A DNA stretch of 64,000 nt from Amycolatopsis sp. CA-128772 (GCF_002904295.1 NZ_PPHG01000074.1:62001-126000), one strand, 5' to 3'. Positions 42,894-52,094 are shown, numbered from the stretch's first letter. Notes: a model not told the origin generated them from the sequence alone. Translations and numbers: made by a program.

Positions 42894-44669
42894 ATGGGAA
42901 GCGCGGAAATGGAAACGTTTGTGATCTCCGAGCGGTTCGCCGGCCAGGTCGCGCGGACGCCGGACGCGGTGGCGGTGTCCACCGAGGCGGAGCGGCTGAC
43001 CTACCGGGAGCTGGACGAGCGGGCCAACCGGCTCGCCCACCGGCTGATCGGCCTCGGCGTGCGCCAGGACGACCGCGTGGCCGTGCTGCTGGAGCGGTCG
43101 ATCGACCTGGTCGTGGCCATCCTCGCGACGGTGAAGTCGGGGGCCTGCTACGTCCCGGTGCACGAGGACTACCCGCCCGAGCGCCGGCAGTGGGTCGTCG
43201 ACCACGCCGAGGTGGCGGTGCTGCTTGCCGACACCGCCCAGCGCGCGGGCGGGCTGCCCACCGGGGTGCCCACCGTGGTCGTCGACGACGACCCGGCCAC
43301 CCTCGAGCAGCCCGGCACCGATCCCGCCGTGCCCATCCACCCGGACCAGCTGGCCTACGTGATCCACACGTCGGGCTCCACCGGCCACCCCAAGGGCGTC
43401 GCGGTGACGCAGCGGGACGTCGTGCGGCTGATCTTCAACCCCCAGTGGACGGTCGAGCGGCACGCCCGGGTGCTGATGGTGGCGCCGTACGCGTTCAACG
43501 TGTCGACCTACGAGCTCTGGATGCCGCTGCTGCACGGCGGCGAGGTCGTCCTCGCCCCGGCCGGGCACCTGGAGCCGGCGACGCTGCGCCGGCTGATCAC
43601 CGAGAAGGAGATCACCGGGATCCACCTGACCGCCGGGCTCTTCCGCGTGCTCGCCGAAGAGTCGCCGGAGATGTTCACCGGCGTGCAGGAGATCCTGACC
43701 GGCGGCGACGTGATCTCGCCGGGCGCGGTGCGCAAGGTGTTCGACGTCTGCCCGGACATCGTCATCCGGGCGATGTACGGCGTCACGGAGACGTCCCTGT
43801 TCTCCGCGCACAACCCGCTGTCCGCGACCTACCGCCCGGGCAAGCTGGTGCCGGTGGGCGAGGGGTTCGACGACGTCAAGATCCACATCCTCGACGACCG
43901 GCTGTCGCCGGTGCCGCCGGGCATCGAAGGCGAGATCTACATCGCCGGCCGCGGGGTGGCGCGGGGCTACTTCGGCCGCACCGACCTGACCGCGGAGCAG
44001 TTCGTCGCGGACCCGTACGGCGAGCCGGGCGCGCGGATGTACCGGACCGGTGACCTGGCCCGCCGCGACGACGACGGCCTGATCGAGTTCATCGGCCGGG
44101 CCAGCAGCCAGGTGAAGATCCTCGGCTTCCGGATCGAGCTGGCCGAGGTCGAGGCGGCGCTGACCGGCTACCCCGGGCTCGCCCAGGTCGTCGTGGTGGT
44201 GCGCGAACTCGAGTCGGGGGAGAAGCGCCTGGTCGCCTACGTCGTGCCGGAGTCCGGTGACCTGGACATCGCGGGCCTGCGTGAGCACGTGCGGGGGACG
44301 CTGCCCGACTACATGGTCCCGGCCGCGTTCGTCCAGCTGCCGTCGCTTCCGCTGACCGCCAACGGGAAGCTCGACCGCAAGGCGATGCCGGAGCCCGACT
44401 TCGACAGCAGCTCGGCCTACCAGCCGCCGGAAACGCCGTTGCAGGAGAAGCTGTGCGCGATCTTCGGCTCGGTGCTGGAGGTGGGCGAGGTCGGCATCCA
44501 CGACAGCTTCTTCGACCTCGGCGGCCAGTCGCTGCAGGCGATGCGGCTGCTCAGCCGGATCCGCACCGACCTCGACGTCGACCTGCTGATCAACGTGCTC
44601 TTCGACGTCCCCACCGTGGCCGGGCTGGCCAAGCACATCGAGGGCGAAGCGGCCGCGGCCGCGGCCTGA
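42894..44669 (+). CDS. Stand-alone NRPS adenylation-thiolation didomain
   Basis: 591 residues, A domain about 1-500, T domain 510-591. [14 protein letters not shown] (A3), NVSTYELW (A4), YGVTETS (A5, Val instead of Pro), YRTGDLARR (A7), [10 protein letters not shown] (A8) and [10 protein letters not shown] (A10 Lys) are intact; the phosphopantetheine Ser546 is in LGGQS. Hand alignment to GrsA gives the pocket N-V-Y-H-L-G-M-L-F-K. It resembles the hydroxyphenylglycine code (D-I-F-H-L-G-L-L-C-K) but has Asn for the Asp that binds the alpha-amino group. It probably loads hydroxyphenylglycine or a hydroxymandelate-type acid for halogenation. There is no C or TE domain. ATG 42909 after GGGAAG is an alternative start. 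Confidence 0.93.
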   Translation: MGSAEMETFVISERFAGQVARTPDAVAVSTEAERLTYRELDERANRLAHRLIGLGVRQDDRVAVLLERSIDLVVAILATVKSGACYVPVHEDYPPERRQWVVDHAEVAVLLADTAQRAGGLPTGVPTVVVDDDPATLEQPGTDPAVPIHPDQLAYVIHTSGSTGHPKGVAVTQRDVVRLIFNPQWTVERHARVLMVAPYAFNVSTYELWMPLLHGGEVVLAPAGHLEPATLRRLITEKEITGIHLTAGLFRVLAEESPEMFTGVQEILTGGDVISPGAVRKVFDVCPDIVIRAMYGVTETSLFSAHNPLSATYRPGKLVPVGEGFDDVKIHILDDRLSPVPPGIEGEIYIAGRGVARGYFGRTDLTAEQFVADPYGEPGARMYRTGDLARRDDDGLIEFIGRASSQVKILGFRIELAEVEAALTGYPGLAQVVVVVRELESGEKRLVAYVVPESGDLDIAGLREHVRGTLPDYMVPAAFVQLPSLPLTANGKLDRKAMPEPDFDSSSAYQPPETPLQEKLCAIFGSVLEVGEVGIHDSFFDLGGQSLQAMRLLSRIRTDLDVDLLINVLFDVPTVAGLAKHIEGEAAAAAA

Positions 44670-44688
44670 CCCGGGAGGAGAAGAGCCG

Positions 44689-44913
44689 ATGAGCAACCCG
44701 TTCGAAGAGCCGGACGCCCACTACACCGTCCTGCGCAACGAAGAGGACCAGCACTCCCTGTGGCCGGGCTTCGCCGAGGTGCCGGCCGGCTGGACCGTCG
44801 CGCACGGGCCGGCCCGCCGCGAGGAGTGCCTGGACTACGTCCGGGAGCACTGGGTCGACCTGCGCCCGCGCCGCGTCGCCGAGTTCGTCGCCGCCCAGAC
44901 CAGTACGCACTGA
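44689..44913 (+). CDS. mbtH: MbtH-like protein
   Basis: 74 residues with the conserved core [19 protein letters not shown] and [14 protein letters not shown] (SxWP, PxGW, WxDxRP). MbtH proteins bind adenylation domains and are often needed for their folding and activity. It lies 19 bp after the A-T gene and has GGGAGGAG upstream, so it is the dedicated partner of that adenylation domain. The canonical EGQYSLWP is EDQHSLWP here, a mild deviation. Confidence 0.97.
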   Translation: MSNPFEEPDAHYTVLRNEEDQHSLWPGFAEVPAGWTVAHGPARREECLDYVREHWVDLRPRRVAEFVAAQTSTH

Positions 44914-44930
44914 CCCCCTTGGAGGATGCC

Positions 44931-46274
44931 GTGTCGGACGCTGCTGCCCCGGCCGGAACGACGACGCTCGACGTCTGGCTCACCGACCACCCGATCCCGG
45001 ACTTCAACGCTCCGGTCAAGGCGGCGGCCGAGACGTTCGAGCGGGCGCACCCCGGCTACCGGATCCGGATCCGGGAGATCGGCTACCGCGATCTCCCGGC
45101 CGCCGTCGCCGAGGCGGTGGCGGAGGGGAACCCGCCGGACATCGCCGAGTACTACTTCCCGGCCGGCCAGGTGGCGCTCGACACGCGCGCCGCCGACGGC
45201 TCCCCGCTGTTCGTGCCCATCGCGCAGGCGATCGGGGACCGCACGAAGATCCTCGGCGAGCCGGTGGTCGTCGACGACATCGTGCCCGTCGTGCGGGACT
45301 ACTACAGCCGCGGCGGCGAGCTGGTGTCGATGCCGACGATGGTGTCGACCGCGATCCTGTTCGCCAACCGCGACCTCCTGAGCCGCGCGGGGATCGACCG
45401 GCTGCCGTCGACCTGGCGGGAGCTCGCGGACGCGTGCGCCGCCGTCACCGCGCTCCCGGACGGCCCGGCGCACGGGATCGCCTGGCCCAACCACGGCTGG
45501 CTGATCCAGATGGAGCTGGCCGCCCAGGGCGGGCTGCTCGGCAACAGCGGCAACGGCCGGACCGGCCGGTCGACCCGGGTGACCCTCGATTCGCCCGAGA
45601 TCGTCGCCTACGCCAAGTGGTGGCAGCGCATGCACGCGGACGGCCACTACCTCTACACCGGTGAGCCGCGGGACTTCTGGGGCGCCATGGAGGCGTTCAC
45701 GCAGCAGCGGACCGCGTTCGTGATCACGTCGTCGGCGACCGGGCCGTTCCTGACGGACCTGGCCGGCAAGGCCGGGTTCGAGCTCACGACGGGTGCGCTG
45801 CCGCGCAACGAGGAAGCGCCGTACGCCGGCCGGAGCCTCGGCGGCCAGTCGATGTTCCTCAAGGCGGGCCTGCCTGCCGAAAAGGAAGACGGCGCGCTCG
45901 CCTTCACCCAGCACCTGCTCAACGCCGACCACTCGGTGCGGCGGCTGTACGCCGGCTCCCTGCCGGTGATGCAGCCGGCGTACGAGCAGGTCGTGGCCGA
46001 CGGCTGGGCGGACCGCGAGCCCGGCTTCCGCGTCGCGGCGGAGCAGGTCATGGCCTCGGACCGGACGCCGGCGGCGACCGGCGCGCTGCTCGGGGACATC
46101 AACGGGATCAACGAAGAGCTGACCTCGGCGATCCACGACATCCTGCTCTCCGGGGCGGACCCGGCCGAGCGGCTGCGGACGGCGACCGAGCGCGCCCAGG
46201 CCCGTCTCGACCGGTACAACGAGGCGTGCCTGGCCTACCCGCCGGTGACGCCGGAGGCCCTGCAGGCCGGCTGA
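44931..46274 (+). CDS. ABC-type solute-binding-protein homologue without signal peptide
   Basis: 447 residues of the family 1 extracellular solute-binding fold (UgpB/MalE-like): DVWLTDHPIPDFNAPVKAAAETFERAHPGYRIRI at the start, PPDIAEYYFPAG, STAILFANRDLLSRAGIDRLPSTWRELADAC and GGQSMFLKAGLPAEKEDGALAFTQHLL. It begins with GTG 44931 after GGAGG, 17 bp past mbtH, and reaches the mature fold within ten residues. No Sec, Tat or lipobox signal is present and no permease or ATPase gene is nearby. It should therefore be cytoplasmic and cotranslated with the NRPS genes. Its function is unknown; a substrate- or intermediate-binding role is a guess. A long terminator follows. Confidence 0.85.
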   Translation: MSDAAAPAGTTTLDVWLTDHPIPDFNAPVKAAAETFERAHPGYRIRIREIGYRDLPAAVAEAVAEGNPPDIAEYYFPAGQVALDTRAADGSPLFVPIAQAIGDRTKILGEPVVVDDIVPVVRDYYSRGGELVSMPTMVSTAILFANRDLLSRAGIDRLPSTWRELADACAAVTALPDGPAHGIAWPNHGWLIQMELAAQGGLLGNSGNGRTGRSTRVTLDSPEIVAYAKWWQRMHADGHYLYTGEPRDFWGAMEAFTQQRTAFVITSSATGPFLTDLAGKAGFELTTGALPRNEEAPYAGRSLGGQSMFLKAGLPAEKEDGALAFTQHLLNADHSVRRLYAGSLPVMQPAYEQVVADGWADREPGFRVAAEQVMASDRTPAATGALLGDINGINEELTSAIHDILLSGADPAERLRTATERAQARLDRYNEACLAYPPVTPEALQAG

Positions 46275-46283
46275 CCCACCGCA

Positions 46284-46332
46284 GCAACCGAAAATCCCGT
46301 CCGGCGATCCGCCGGACGGGATTTTCGGTTGC
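46284..46332. terminator. Perfect 22-bp bidirectional hairpin terminator
   Basis: Positions 46284-46305 pair perfectly with 46311-46332 around GATCC, with A and T tracts inside the stem. It lies between the converging solute-binding homologue and condensation enzyme genes. Confidence 0.93.
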
Positions 46333-46337
46333 CGTGA

Positions 46338-47711
46338 CTACGCGGCGAGCTGCGTGCCGAACGGCGCGTCCATGTCGGCGACGGCGACCCGCAGCAGCTC
46401 GATGTACCTGGTCACCAGGCCCTCCAGCGTCGCGGCGTCGAAGTCGTTGCTGTTGAACCGGACGCTGCCGACGATGTCGCCTTCCGGGTCGATGTCCAGG
46501 GCCCACACGACGCCGTCGGGGATGTCGGAGGTGTCCGGGTCGGACAGCAGCCGGCGGCGCAGTTCGGCGATCCGGATGTCCCCGACCGGCGCACCCTCGG
46601 CCCCGACCGGGAACTGGAAGCACTGGAACGCCTGGACCGCCTGGGTGAGGTCGCCGAACGGGGCGACGACCGCCGGCGCCTCGGCGACGATCTCGCCGAA
46701 CGGGACCTCGTAGGAGTACATCTCGAGGCAGGTGCCGCGGGTCTTCGTGACCAGCTCCCGGAAGGTGCGGCAGGTCGAGAGGTCCGTGCGCAGCGGCATG
46801 AAGTTGAAGAACGGCCCGACGGTCTCGGCGAACGTGGGGTTGCTGCGGCCCGAGGTGATGGTCGGCACGGTCAGGTCGGTCGCCCCGCTGATTTCGTGGG
46901 TCAGCAGGTTGAACGCGGCGAGCAGCACCATGAACGGCGAGCTGCGCAGCTGCTTCGCGACCGACTGCGTCGCCGAGGTGATCTCGCGGTCGATGAGGAA
47001 GCGGTGCACCGAGTACACGCCGGTGGCGTCCGTGCGCGTCCGGTCGGTCGGCAGCGACGCGAACTGCGCGCCGGCCAGCTTGTCACGCCAGTACGCCCGG
47101 GCCTTGGCGACCGGCGCGCTGGTCAGGTACTCCTGCTGCCACTCGGCGTATTCCCGGTACTGCGCCATCTCGGGCAGGTCGGCCTCGCCCGCGCCGCGGC
47201 GCGCCGCGTACAGCTGCGCCAGGTCGCGGATGACGATCTGCAGGGACCAGCTGTCGCTCACCGTGTGGTGGGCGTAGAGGACCAGGACGGCGTCCTGGTC
47301 GTCGAACCGGCCGAGCGCGGCCCGGATCAGCGGCTGCTCGGTGCTCGGGCACCGGCCGGCCTCGATCCGGTTGAGGAATTCGTGCGCGGCGGTCTCCCGC
47401 TCCTCGGCGCCGGCGCCGGCGCCGGTCAGCTCGTGCTCGGTGAGCTCCGGCGTCGAGGGCGGGTGCACCTGCTGGTACGGCGGCTCGACGTCGCGGATGA
47501 TGCTGGTGCGCAACGACTCGTGCCGGACGACGAGGTCGCCCAGCGCGGCCCGCAGGGCTTCGGAGTCGACCGGGCCGGTGATCCGCCAGCCGGAGGCCAC
47601 GATGTGCCGTGGCCCGAACACCCCCTGGTCCGGCCCTTTGTCGAACATGCACAGGAAGTGCTGGTTCGTCGACAAGGGGGCGCCTCGGGGCGCCGGTTCC
47701 GAAACAGTCAT
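46338..47711 (-). CDS. Free-standing NRPS condensation enzyme
   Basis: 457 residues, a single C domain. The catalytic HHxxxD motif is His148-His149-TVS-Asp153 followed by Ser (AHHTVSDSW). Also seen are the N-terminal LSTNQHFLCMFD (C1-like), RHESLRTS (C2) and VGPFFNFMPLR (C5). Free-standing C enzymes such as SgcC5 couple a carrier-bound beta-amino acid to an alcohol or amine of a separately made scaffold. Here the donor is presumably the aryl unit on the A-T protein, as no other carrier or thioesterase is present in this half of the cluster. ATG 47711 follows GGAAGGAAG. It is 74 bp downstream of the HpaB-type hydroxylase in one operon. Confidence 0.92.
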   Translation of the reverse strand: MTVSEPAPRGAPLSTNQHFLCMFDKGPDQGVFGPRHIVASGWRITGPVDSEALRAALGDLVVRHESLRTSIIRDVEPPYQQVHPPSTPELTEHELTGAGAGAEERETAAHEFLNRIEAGRCPSTEQPLIRAALGRFDDQDAVLVLYAHHTVSDSWSLQIVIRDLAQLYAARRGAGEADLPEMAQYREYAEWQQEYLTSAPVAKARAYWRDKLAGAQFASLPTDRTRTDATGVYSVHRFLIDREITSATQSVAKQLRSSPFMVLLAAFNLLTHEISGATDLTVPTITSGRSNPTFAETVGPFFNFMPLRTDLSTCRTFRELVTKTRGTCLEMYSYEVPFGEIVAEAPAVVAPFGDLTQAVQAFQCFQFPVGAEGAPVGDIRIAELRRRLLSDPDTSDIPDGVVWALDIDPEGDIVGSVRFNSNDFDAATLEGLVTRYIELLRVAVADMDAPFGTQLAA

Positions 47712-47785
47712 CGTGGTCTTCCTTCCGTGAACTCGCCGAACATCGGTGCTCGGGTACGTCTGGTTCGCACCGGCGGTGCGCGCGG

Positions 47786-49357
47786 TCAGCTCAGCAGGTC
47801 GCGGCCCGCGGCCCCCAGCTCCTCGAACGAGGCGAGGTCCGGCACCTGCCAGCCGTCGAGGTCGTACTCGCTCATGCACTGGTCGACGAGGGCCTTGTAC
47901 GAGTCCAGCTGGCCGTCGGCCATCTGGCCGAACAGCAGTTCCATCCGGGTGTTTTCGTGGTTGCCCGCGTAGTTGCGTTCGTACAGGTCGTGCCGGCCGC
48001 CGAACTCGGTGCCGATCGCGTCCCACAGCAGCTTCATCACCTTGACCCGCTCGACCGACGCGACGCCGTGCGAGCCGCGCAGGTACTTGTCCAGGTACGG
48101 CCGGATCTCCGGGTTCTGGAAGTCCTTCGCGCTGGAGTTCAGGTAGATGAGCCCGCTGGCGACGTCCTGCAGCGCGATCTCGCGCAGCCGCGCGTAACCG
48201 AGCTGCGAGAACCACCGGTAGGCCAGGCCGTAACGCGGGTTCGGCAGCACCGCCCCGTTCCGCCACTTCACCGGGTTGCGCGCGGCCGCGTCGGACAGTC
48301 CCCAGAACAGGTTGCGCCACGCGAGGACCTCGCCCAGGCGTGTCTGCACGCCGCGGAAGTCGCTGACCCCGGTGAGTTCGAGCGCCTTGGCCAGCAGGCC
48401 GGCGAGGAATTCGAACTTCACCGCGAGCCGGGTGCAGCCGTGGAAGGTGAACCGCTCGATGAAGCCGGAGTGCCCGGTGAACATGCCGACCTTGGCGACG
48501 TCCCCGTAGATGAAGACGTTTTCCCACGGGATCAGGACCTTGTCGAGGACGAGGATGGTGTCGTTCTCGTCGAGCCGCGAGGAGAGCGGGTAGTCGAACG
48601 GGCTGCCGGTCAGCGCGGACGCGGCCGTGTAGGACTGCCGGCAGATCAGCTTCATCCCGCGGGCGTTCATCGGCACGGTGGCGACGATGGCGAACTTGCG
48701 GTCCTTGATCGGCAGCCCGTAGTGGGCGATGAAGTTGTAGTGGGTCAGCGCGGACCCGGTCGCCACGACCTTCGCCCCGGAGACGATCACGCCGCTGTCG
48801 GTTTCCCGCTCGACGTGCACGAAGACGTCGGCGACCTCGTCCGGCGGCCGGTCGCGGTCCACCGGCGGGTGCACGATCGCGTGGTTCCAGTACAGGACCT
48901 TCTCCTGCGACTCCTTGTACCAGCGCTTCGCGTTGGTGGAGAAGGGGTTGTAGAAGTCGGCGTTCGCGCCGAGGGTCCCGAGGAACGACGCCTTGTAGTC
49001 GGGCGAGCGGCCCATCCAGCCGTAGCTCAGCCGCGCCCACTGGGCGATGGCCTGCTGGTCGGCGACGAGGTCGTCGACGCTGTGCGGCGTGGTGTAGAAG
49101 CGGTGCGTGTACCCGCCGGGGCCGCCGGCGTCGGTGGCCGTGGTCAGGACGTCGCGGTACTGCGGGTCGTGCAGCGCGTCGTAGAGCCGGGCCGTCATCC
49201 GCACCGGGTTGTGGAACGCGGGGTGCTGGGTCACGTCCTTGACCCGGTCACCGTAGAGGTAGATTTCCCGGTCGTCGCGCAGGCTTTCGATGTACTCGGC
49301 CCCGGTCAGCGGCCGGGTCTGCCCGGCCATGTGAGCACCGGCGTCGTCAGCTGGCAT
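47786..49357 (-). CDS. HpaB-family FADH2-dependent phenol hydroxylase (SgcC-like)
   Basis: 523 residues. [34 protein letters not shown] opens the 4-hydroxyphenylacetate 3-hydroxylase large-subunit fold. [55 protein letters not shown] and [15 protein letters not shown] follow in family order. Members add a hydroxyl ortho to a phenol using reduced flavin. SgcC and its homologues act on carrier-bound chlorinated beta-tyrosine, and the gene here is in an operon with the condensation enzyme, so it probably hydroxylates the chlorinated aryl unit. AGGGGTGA precedes ATG 49357; an ATG nine codons later is an alternative start. No reductase partner is encoded nearby. Confidence 0.92.
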   Translation of the reverse strand: MPADDAGAHMAGQTRPLTGAEYIESLRDDREIYLYGDRVKDVTQHPAFHNPVRMTARLYDALHDPQYRDVLTTATDAGGPGGYTHRFYTTPHSVDDLVADQQAIAQWARLSYGWMGRSPDYKASFLGTLGANADFYNPFSTNAKRWYKESQEKVLYWNHAIVHPPVDRDRPPDEVADVFVHVERETDSGVIVSGAKVVATGSALTHYNFIAHYGLPIKDRKFAIVATVPMNARGMKLICRQSYTAASALTGSPFDYPLSSRLDENDTILVLDKVLIPWENVFIYGDVAKVGMFTGHSGFIERFTFHGCTRLAVKFEFLAGLLAKALELTGVSDFRGVQTRLGEVLAWRNLFWGLSDAAARNPVKWRNGAVLPNPRYGLAYRWFSQLGYARLREIALQDVASGLIYLNSSAKDFQNPEIRPYLDKYLRGSHGVASVERVKVMKLLWDAIGTEFGGRHDLYERNYAGNHENTRMELLFGQMADGQLDSYKALVDQCMSEYDLDGWQVPDLASFEELGAAGRDLLS

Positions 49358-49572
49358 GCCTGTCACCCCTTCGGCGAACTTCGCTCGGCACCGAGCATCA
49401 CACCGGCGTTCCGGGCTCACATCCTTGGGAATGCGGTGGTTGCCCCACCCGCGGGAACGGCGGCCCCGGCCGCAAAGGAGGAGATGCGCGACGCGGGCTG
49501 CCGGGGGCAGTCTCGAACCCGGAATGTCCGTGGACGCCTCGCGCTTTTCGTCCGTTCCCCTTGGAGGATATC
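49358..49572. promoter_or_regulatory. Divergent promoter region, HpaB-type and ACAD-type hydroxylases
   Basis: 215 bp between divergent genes, presumably carrying both promoters. GGAGG at 49563-49567 is the ribosome site of the rightward gene. Confidence 0.5.
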
Positions 49573-50751
49573 TTGGCCACGACGATCCCGACGCGCGAGG
49601 AAATCGTGCGCAAGGTGTCGGAACTCATCCCGTCCCTGCGCAAACAGTCGCCGTGGGCCGAGGAAAACCGCCGCCTGCCCGAAGAGACCATCGAGGCGCT
49701 GGCCGACGCCGGCGTCTTCAAGCTCCGGCGTCCCAAGCACTTCGGCGGCTACGAAGCGGACACCACGACGCTCACCGAGGTCGCGACCGAGCTGGGCCGC
49801 GGCTGCCCGTCGACCGCCTGGGTCGCGTCGGTGTACTGGATCCCGACCTGGATGGCGTGCCAGTTCCCGGACGAGGTCCAGGAGGAGGTGTTCGCCACCC
49901 CGGACACCCGCATCTGCGGCACCCTGAGCCCGTCGGCGATGGCGACGCCGGTCGACGGCGGCATCACGGTGAACGGCAAGTGGGGCTTCATCAGCGGCGC
50001 CCACCACGCGCAGTGGCAGGAGATCATCGCGATCCTGGTCCCGCCGGACGGCGAGCCGTACCCGGTGATGGCCCTGGTCCCGCTGTCGGACCTGCTGGTC
50101 ATGGACGACTGGGACACCTCGGGCCTGCGCGGCACGGGCAGCATCAGCACGTTCGCGAAGGACCTGTTCGTCCCGCAGGAGCGCGTGCTGCCGCTCCCGG
50201 TGGTCCTGTCCGGCCAGAGCGCGTCCAAGCGCAACGCGAACTCCCCGATCTACCGCGCCCCGCTGATGCCGGTCGCGGCGGCGTCTTCGACGGGCGCGAT
50301 CGTCGGCATGGCCCGCGGAGCGATGGACGTCTTCCTCGACCGCCTGCCCGACCGCAAGATCACGTATACGAATTACGACAGTCAGCGCGACGCCCCGATC
50401 ACGCACTTCCAGGTGGCCGAGGCGGCCCTGAAGACGGACCAGGCCGCGTTCCACGCCTGGCGCGCGGGCAACCTGGTCGACCGCAAGTGCGAAGAGGGCA
50501 CGGAGTGGAAGCTCGAGGAGCGCGCCCGCACCCGCGCCGACGTGGGCAGCGTGATCCAGCTGGCCAAGGAGGCCATCGGCATCCTCGCCAACGCGAGCGG
50601 CGGGACGTCCATCTACAAGGGAATCCCGATCCAGCGCATCAACCGTGACATCCTGACGGTCAACCAGCACGCGCTGATGCACCCGAACACGAACTTCGAG
50701 CTGTACGGCCGCGTCCTGTGCGGCCTCGAGCCGAACACCCTGTACATCTAG
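49573..50751 (+). CDS. Second acyl-CoA-dehydrogenase-fold flavin monooxygenase
   Basis: 392 residues. [55 protein letters not shown] and the C-terminal [29 protein letters not shown] are typical of HsaA/pigment-production hydroxylases of the two-component flavin class. It differs from the similar enzyme at 38032-39276, so the two probably act at different positions. TTG 49573 lies 6 nt after GGAGG; an upstream TTG overlaps the site itself. It is divergent from the HpaB-type gene and followed by an SDR gene. An aromatic or N-oxidation role fits; the substrate is unknown. Confidence 0.87.
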   Translation: MATTIPTREEIVRKVSELIPSLRKQSPWAEENRRLPEETIEALADAGVFKLRRPKHFGGYEADTTTLTEVATELGRGCPSTAWVASVYWIPTWMACQFPDEVQEEVFATPDTRICGTLSPSAMATPVDGGITVNGKWGFISGAHHAQWQEIIAILVPPDGEPYPVMALVPLSDLLVMDDWDTSGLRGTGSISTFAKDLFVPQERVLPLPVVLSGQSASKRNANSPIYRAPLMPVAAASSTGAIVGMARGAMDVFLDRLPDRKITYTNYDSQRDAPITHFQVAEAALKTDQAAFHAWRAGNLVDRKCEEGTEWKLEERARTRADVGSVIQLAKEAIGILANASGGTSIYKGIPIQRINRDILTVNQHALMHPNTNFELYGRVLCGLEPNTLYI

Positions 50752-50765
50752 ATCCGGTCCAGCCC

Positions 50766-50799
50766 CCGGCCGCCACCCGCCCCCGCGGGCGGCGGCCGG
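50766..50799 (+). terminator. GC-rich hairpin between hydroxylase and SDR genes
   Basis: A 15-bp stem with one mismatch (50766-50780 with 50785-50799) around CCCC in the 70-bp gap. It has no T tract, so it may attenuate expression of the next gene and need not end the transcript. Confidence 0.55.
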
Positions 50800-50821
50800 C
50801 GTTCGTCGCCTGGAGGTCCCG

Positions 50822-51841
50822 ATGTTGGTCAGCATCACGGGCGGAACGGGATACGTGGGCGCCCACTCGGCGGCCGCCCTCCTGAGAGCCGGCCACCGCG
50901 TCCGCCTCCTGGTCCGCGACGAGTCCACAGTGGAGGGTGCATTGGCCCCCCTGGGCGTGGACCCGGCGGCGGTGGACGTGGTGACGGGCAACATCCTCGA
51001 CCGCTTCGGAGTGGACCGCCTGGTCCGCGGAACGGATGCCCTCCTGCACGCGGCATCGGTGTATTCGTTCGACAGCCGCGCCCACGCCGAGCTGTCCCGA
51101 ACGAATGTGGCGGGCACCGAGCTGGTTCTGGAAACGGCCCGCAGAGCGGGAATGGGCCGCATCGTGTACGTGTCCAGCTTCGGGGCGCTGGTACCCTCCC
51201 GCGCCCCGTTGGACGGGAACAGCCCGGTGGGCCAACCCCGCGAGCCGTACTTGGCGGCCAAGGCGGCAGCGGAGTCGGTGGCCCGTACCCACCAGGCGGC
51301 GGGCGTACCGCTGACGATCACGTACCCCCCGGCCTTGCTGGGCCCCCACGACCCGAAGCTGGGCGACCAGGTGACAAGGCTGCGCAACACGTTGCGAGGC
51401 TTGATGCCGGTATGGCCGACGGGAGGCCTCCCGATGGGCGACGTCCGCGACACGGCGGCCCTCCACGCCGCGTTGATCACGGGGACAGGCCCGCCGGGAA
51501 ACCGCCATTTCGCCCCGGGCCGGTACGTGAGCACCCGCGAGTTCGTGAGAACGCTGCGCGAGGTGACGGGCCGAGCCCTGCCGGCGGTGTACCTGCCGGC
51601 GCGGGCCATGCTGCCCCTGGGAGTGCTGACGGGCTGGCTCCAGCGCGCGTGGCCATGGCACATCCCGGCGGAGTACGGCGCGATGTACACGTGCGCGTGC
51701 GCGGCGAGGGTGGCGGACGGGCCCGGGGGCAGGGAGATGAGCGAGACACTGGCGGACACGATCCGCTGGCTGCACGGCGAGGGTCTCCTGGCGGCGCGAG
51801 CCGCGGGGACGGTCGCGGATGGCGGGCTGCGCGCAGCCTGA
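50822..51841 (+). CDS. NAD(P)-dependent extended SDR (epimerase/reductase)
   Basis: 339 residues. ITGGTGYVGAHSAAALLRAG is the nucleotide-binding turn. VYVSSFGALVPS and YLAAKAAAES supply the Ser and YxxxK of the SDR active site. It resembles dihydroflavonol-reductase-like or epimerase-like atypical SDRs that reduce ketones or isomerise sugars. CTGGAGG precedes the ATG. It is the last protein gene before the repeat-rich gap and tRNA, so it defines the right edge of the cluster. Ketoreduction of an aryl keto intermediate or a step on the sugar are both possible. Confidence 0.85.
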   Translation: MLVSITGGTGYVGAHSAAALLRAGHRVRLLVRDESTVEGALAPLGVDPAAVDVVTGNILDRFGVDRLVRGTDALLHAASVYSFDSRAHAELSRTNVAGTELVLETARRAGMGRIVYVSSFGALVPSRAPLDGNSPVGQPREPYLAAKAAAESVARTHQAAGVPLTITYPPALLGPHDPKLGDQVTRLRNTLRGLMPVWPTGGLPMGDVRDTAALHAALITGTGPPGNRHFAPGRYVSTREFVRTLREVTGRALPAVYLPARAMLPLGVLTGWLQRAWPWHIPAEYGAMYTCACAARVADGPGGREMSETLADTIRWLHGEGLLAARAAGTVADGGLRAA

Positions 51842-52094
51842 CCGGGGTGCCTTGCTGTGGGGTCGGGTTGCCGAACTCGCTCGGTGGCCACACGGGCCCG
51901 TTCACTTCGGTGCACGTGTCCCCGGACAGGCGCCTAGGGCTGGGTTGGCCGCAGGTGTCTGCCGCGCAGGTGCCTGCCGCGCTGGTGGTTTGAGGCGTTC
52001 GTGGCTGTGCTTTTTCGGCTGCGCGCCGTGCTGGTGGGTCCCGGCGCGTGCTGTGGCGAGTCGGTGGGTGCTGAGGTGGTGGATCCGGCCTACA

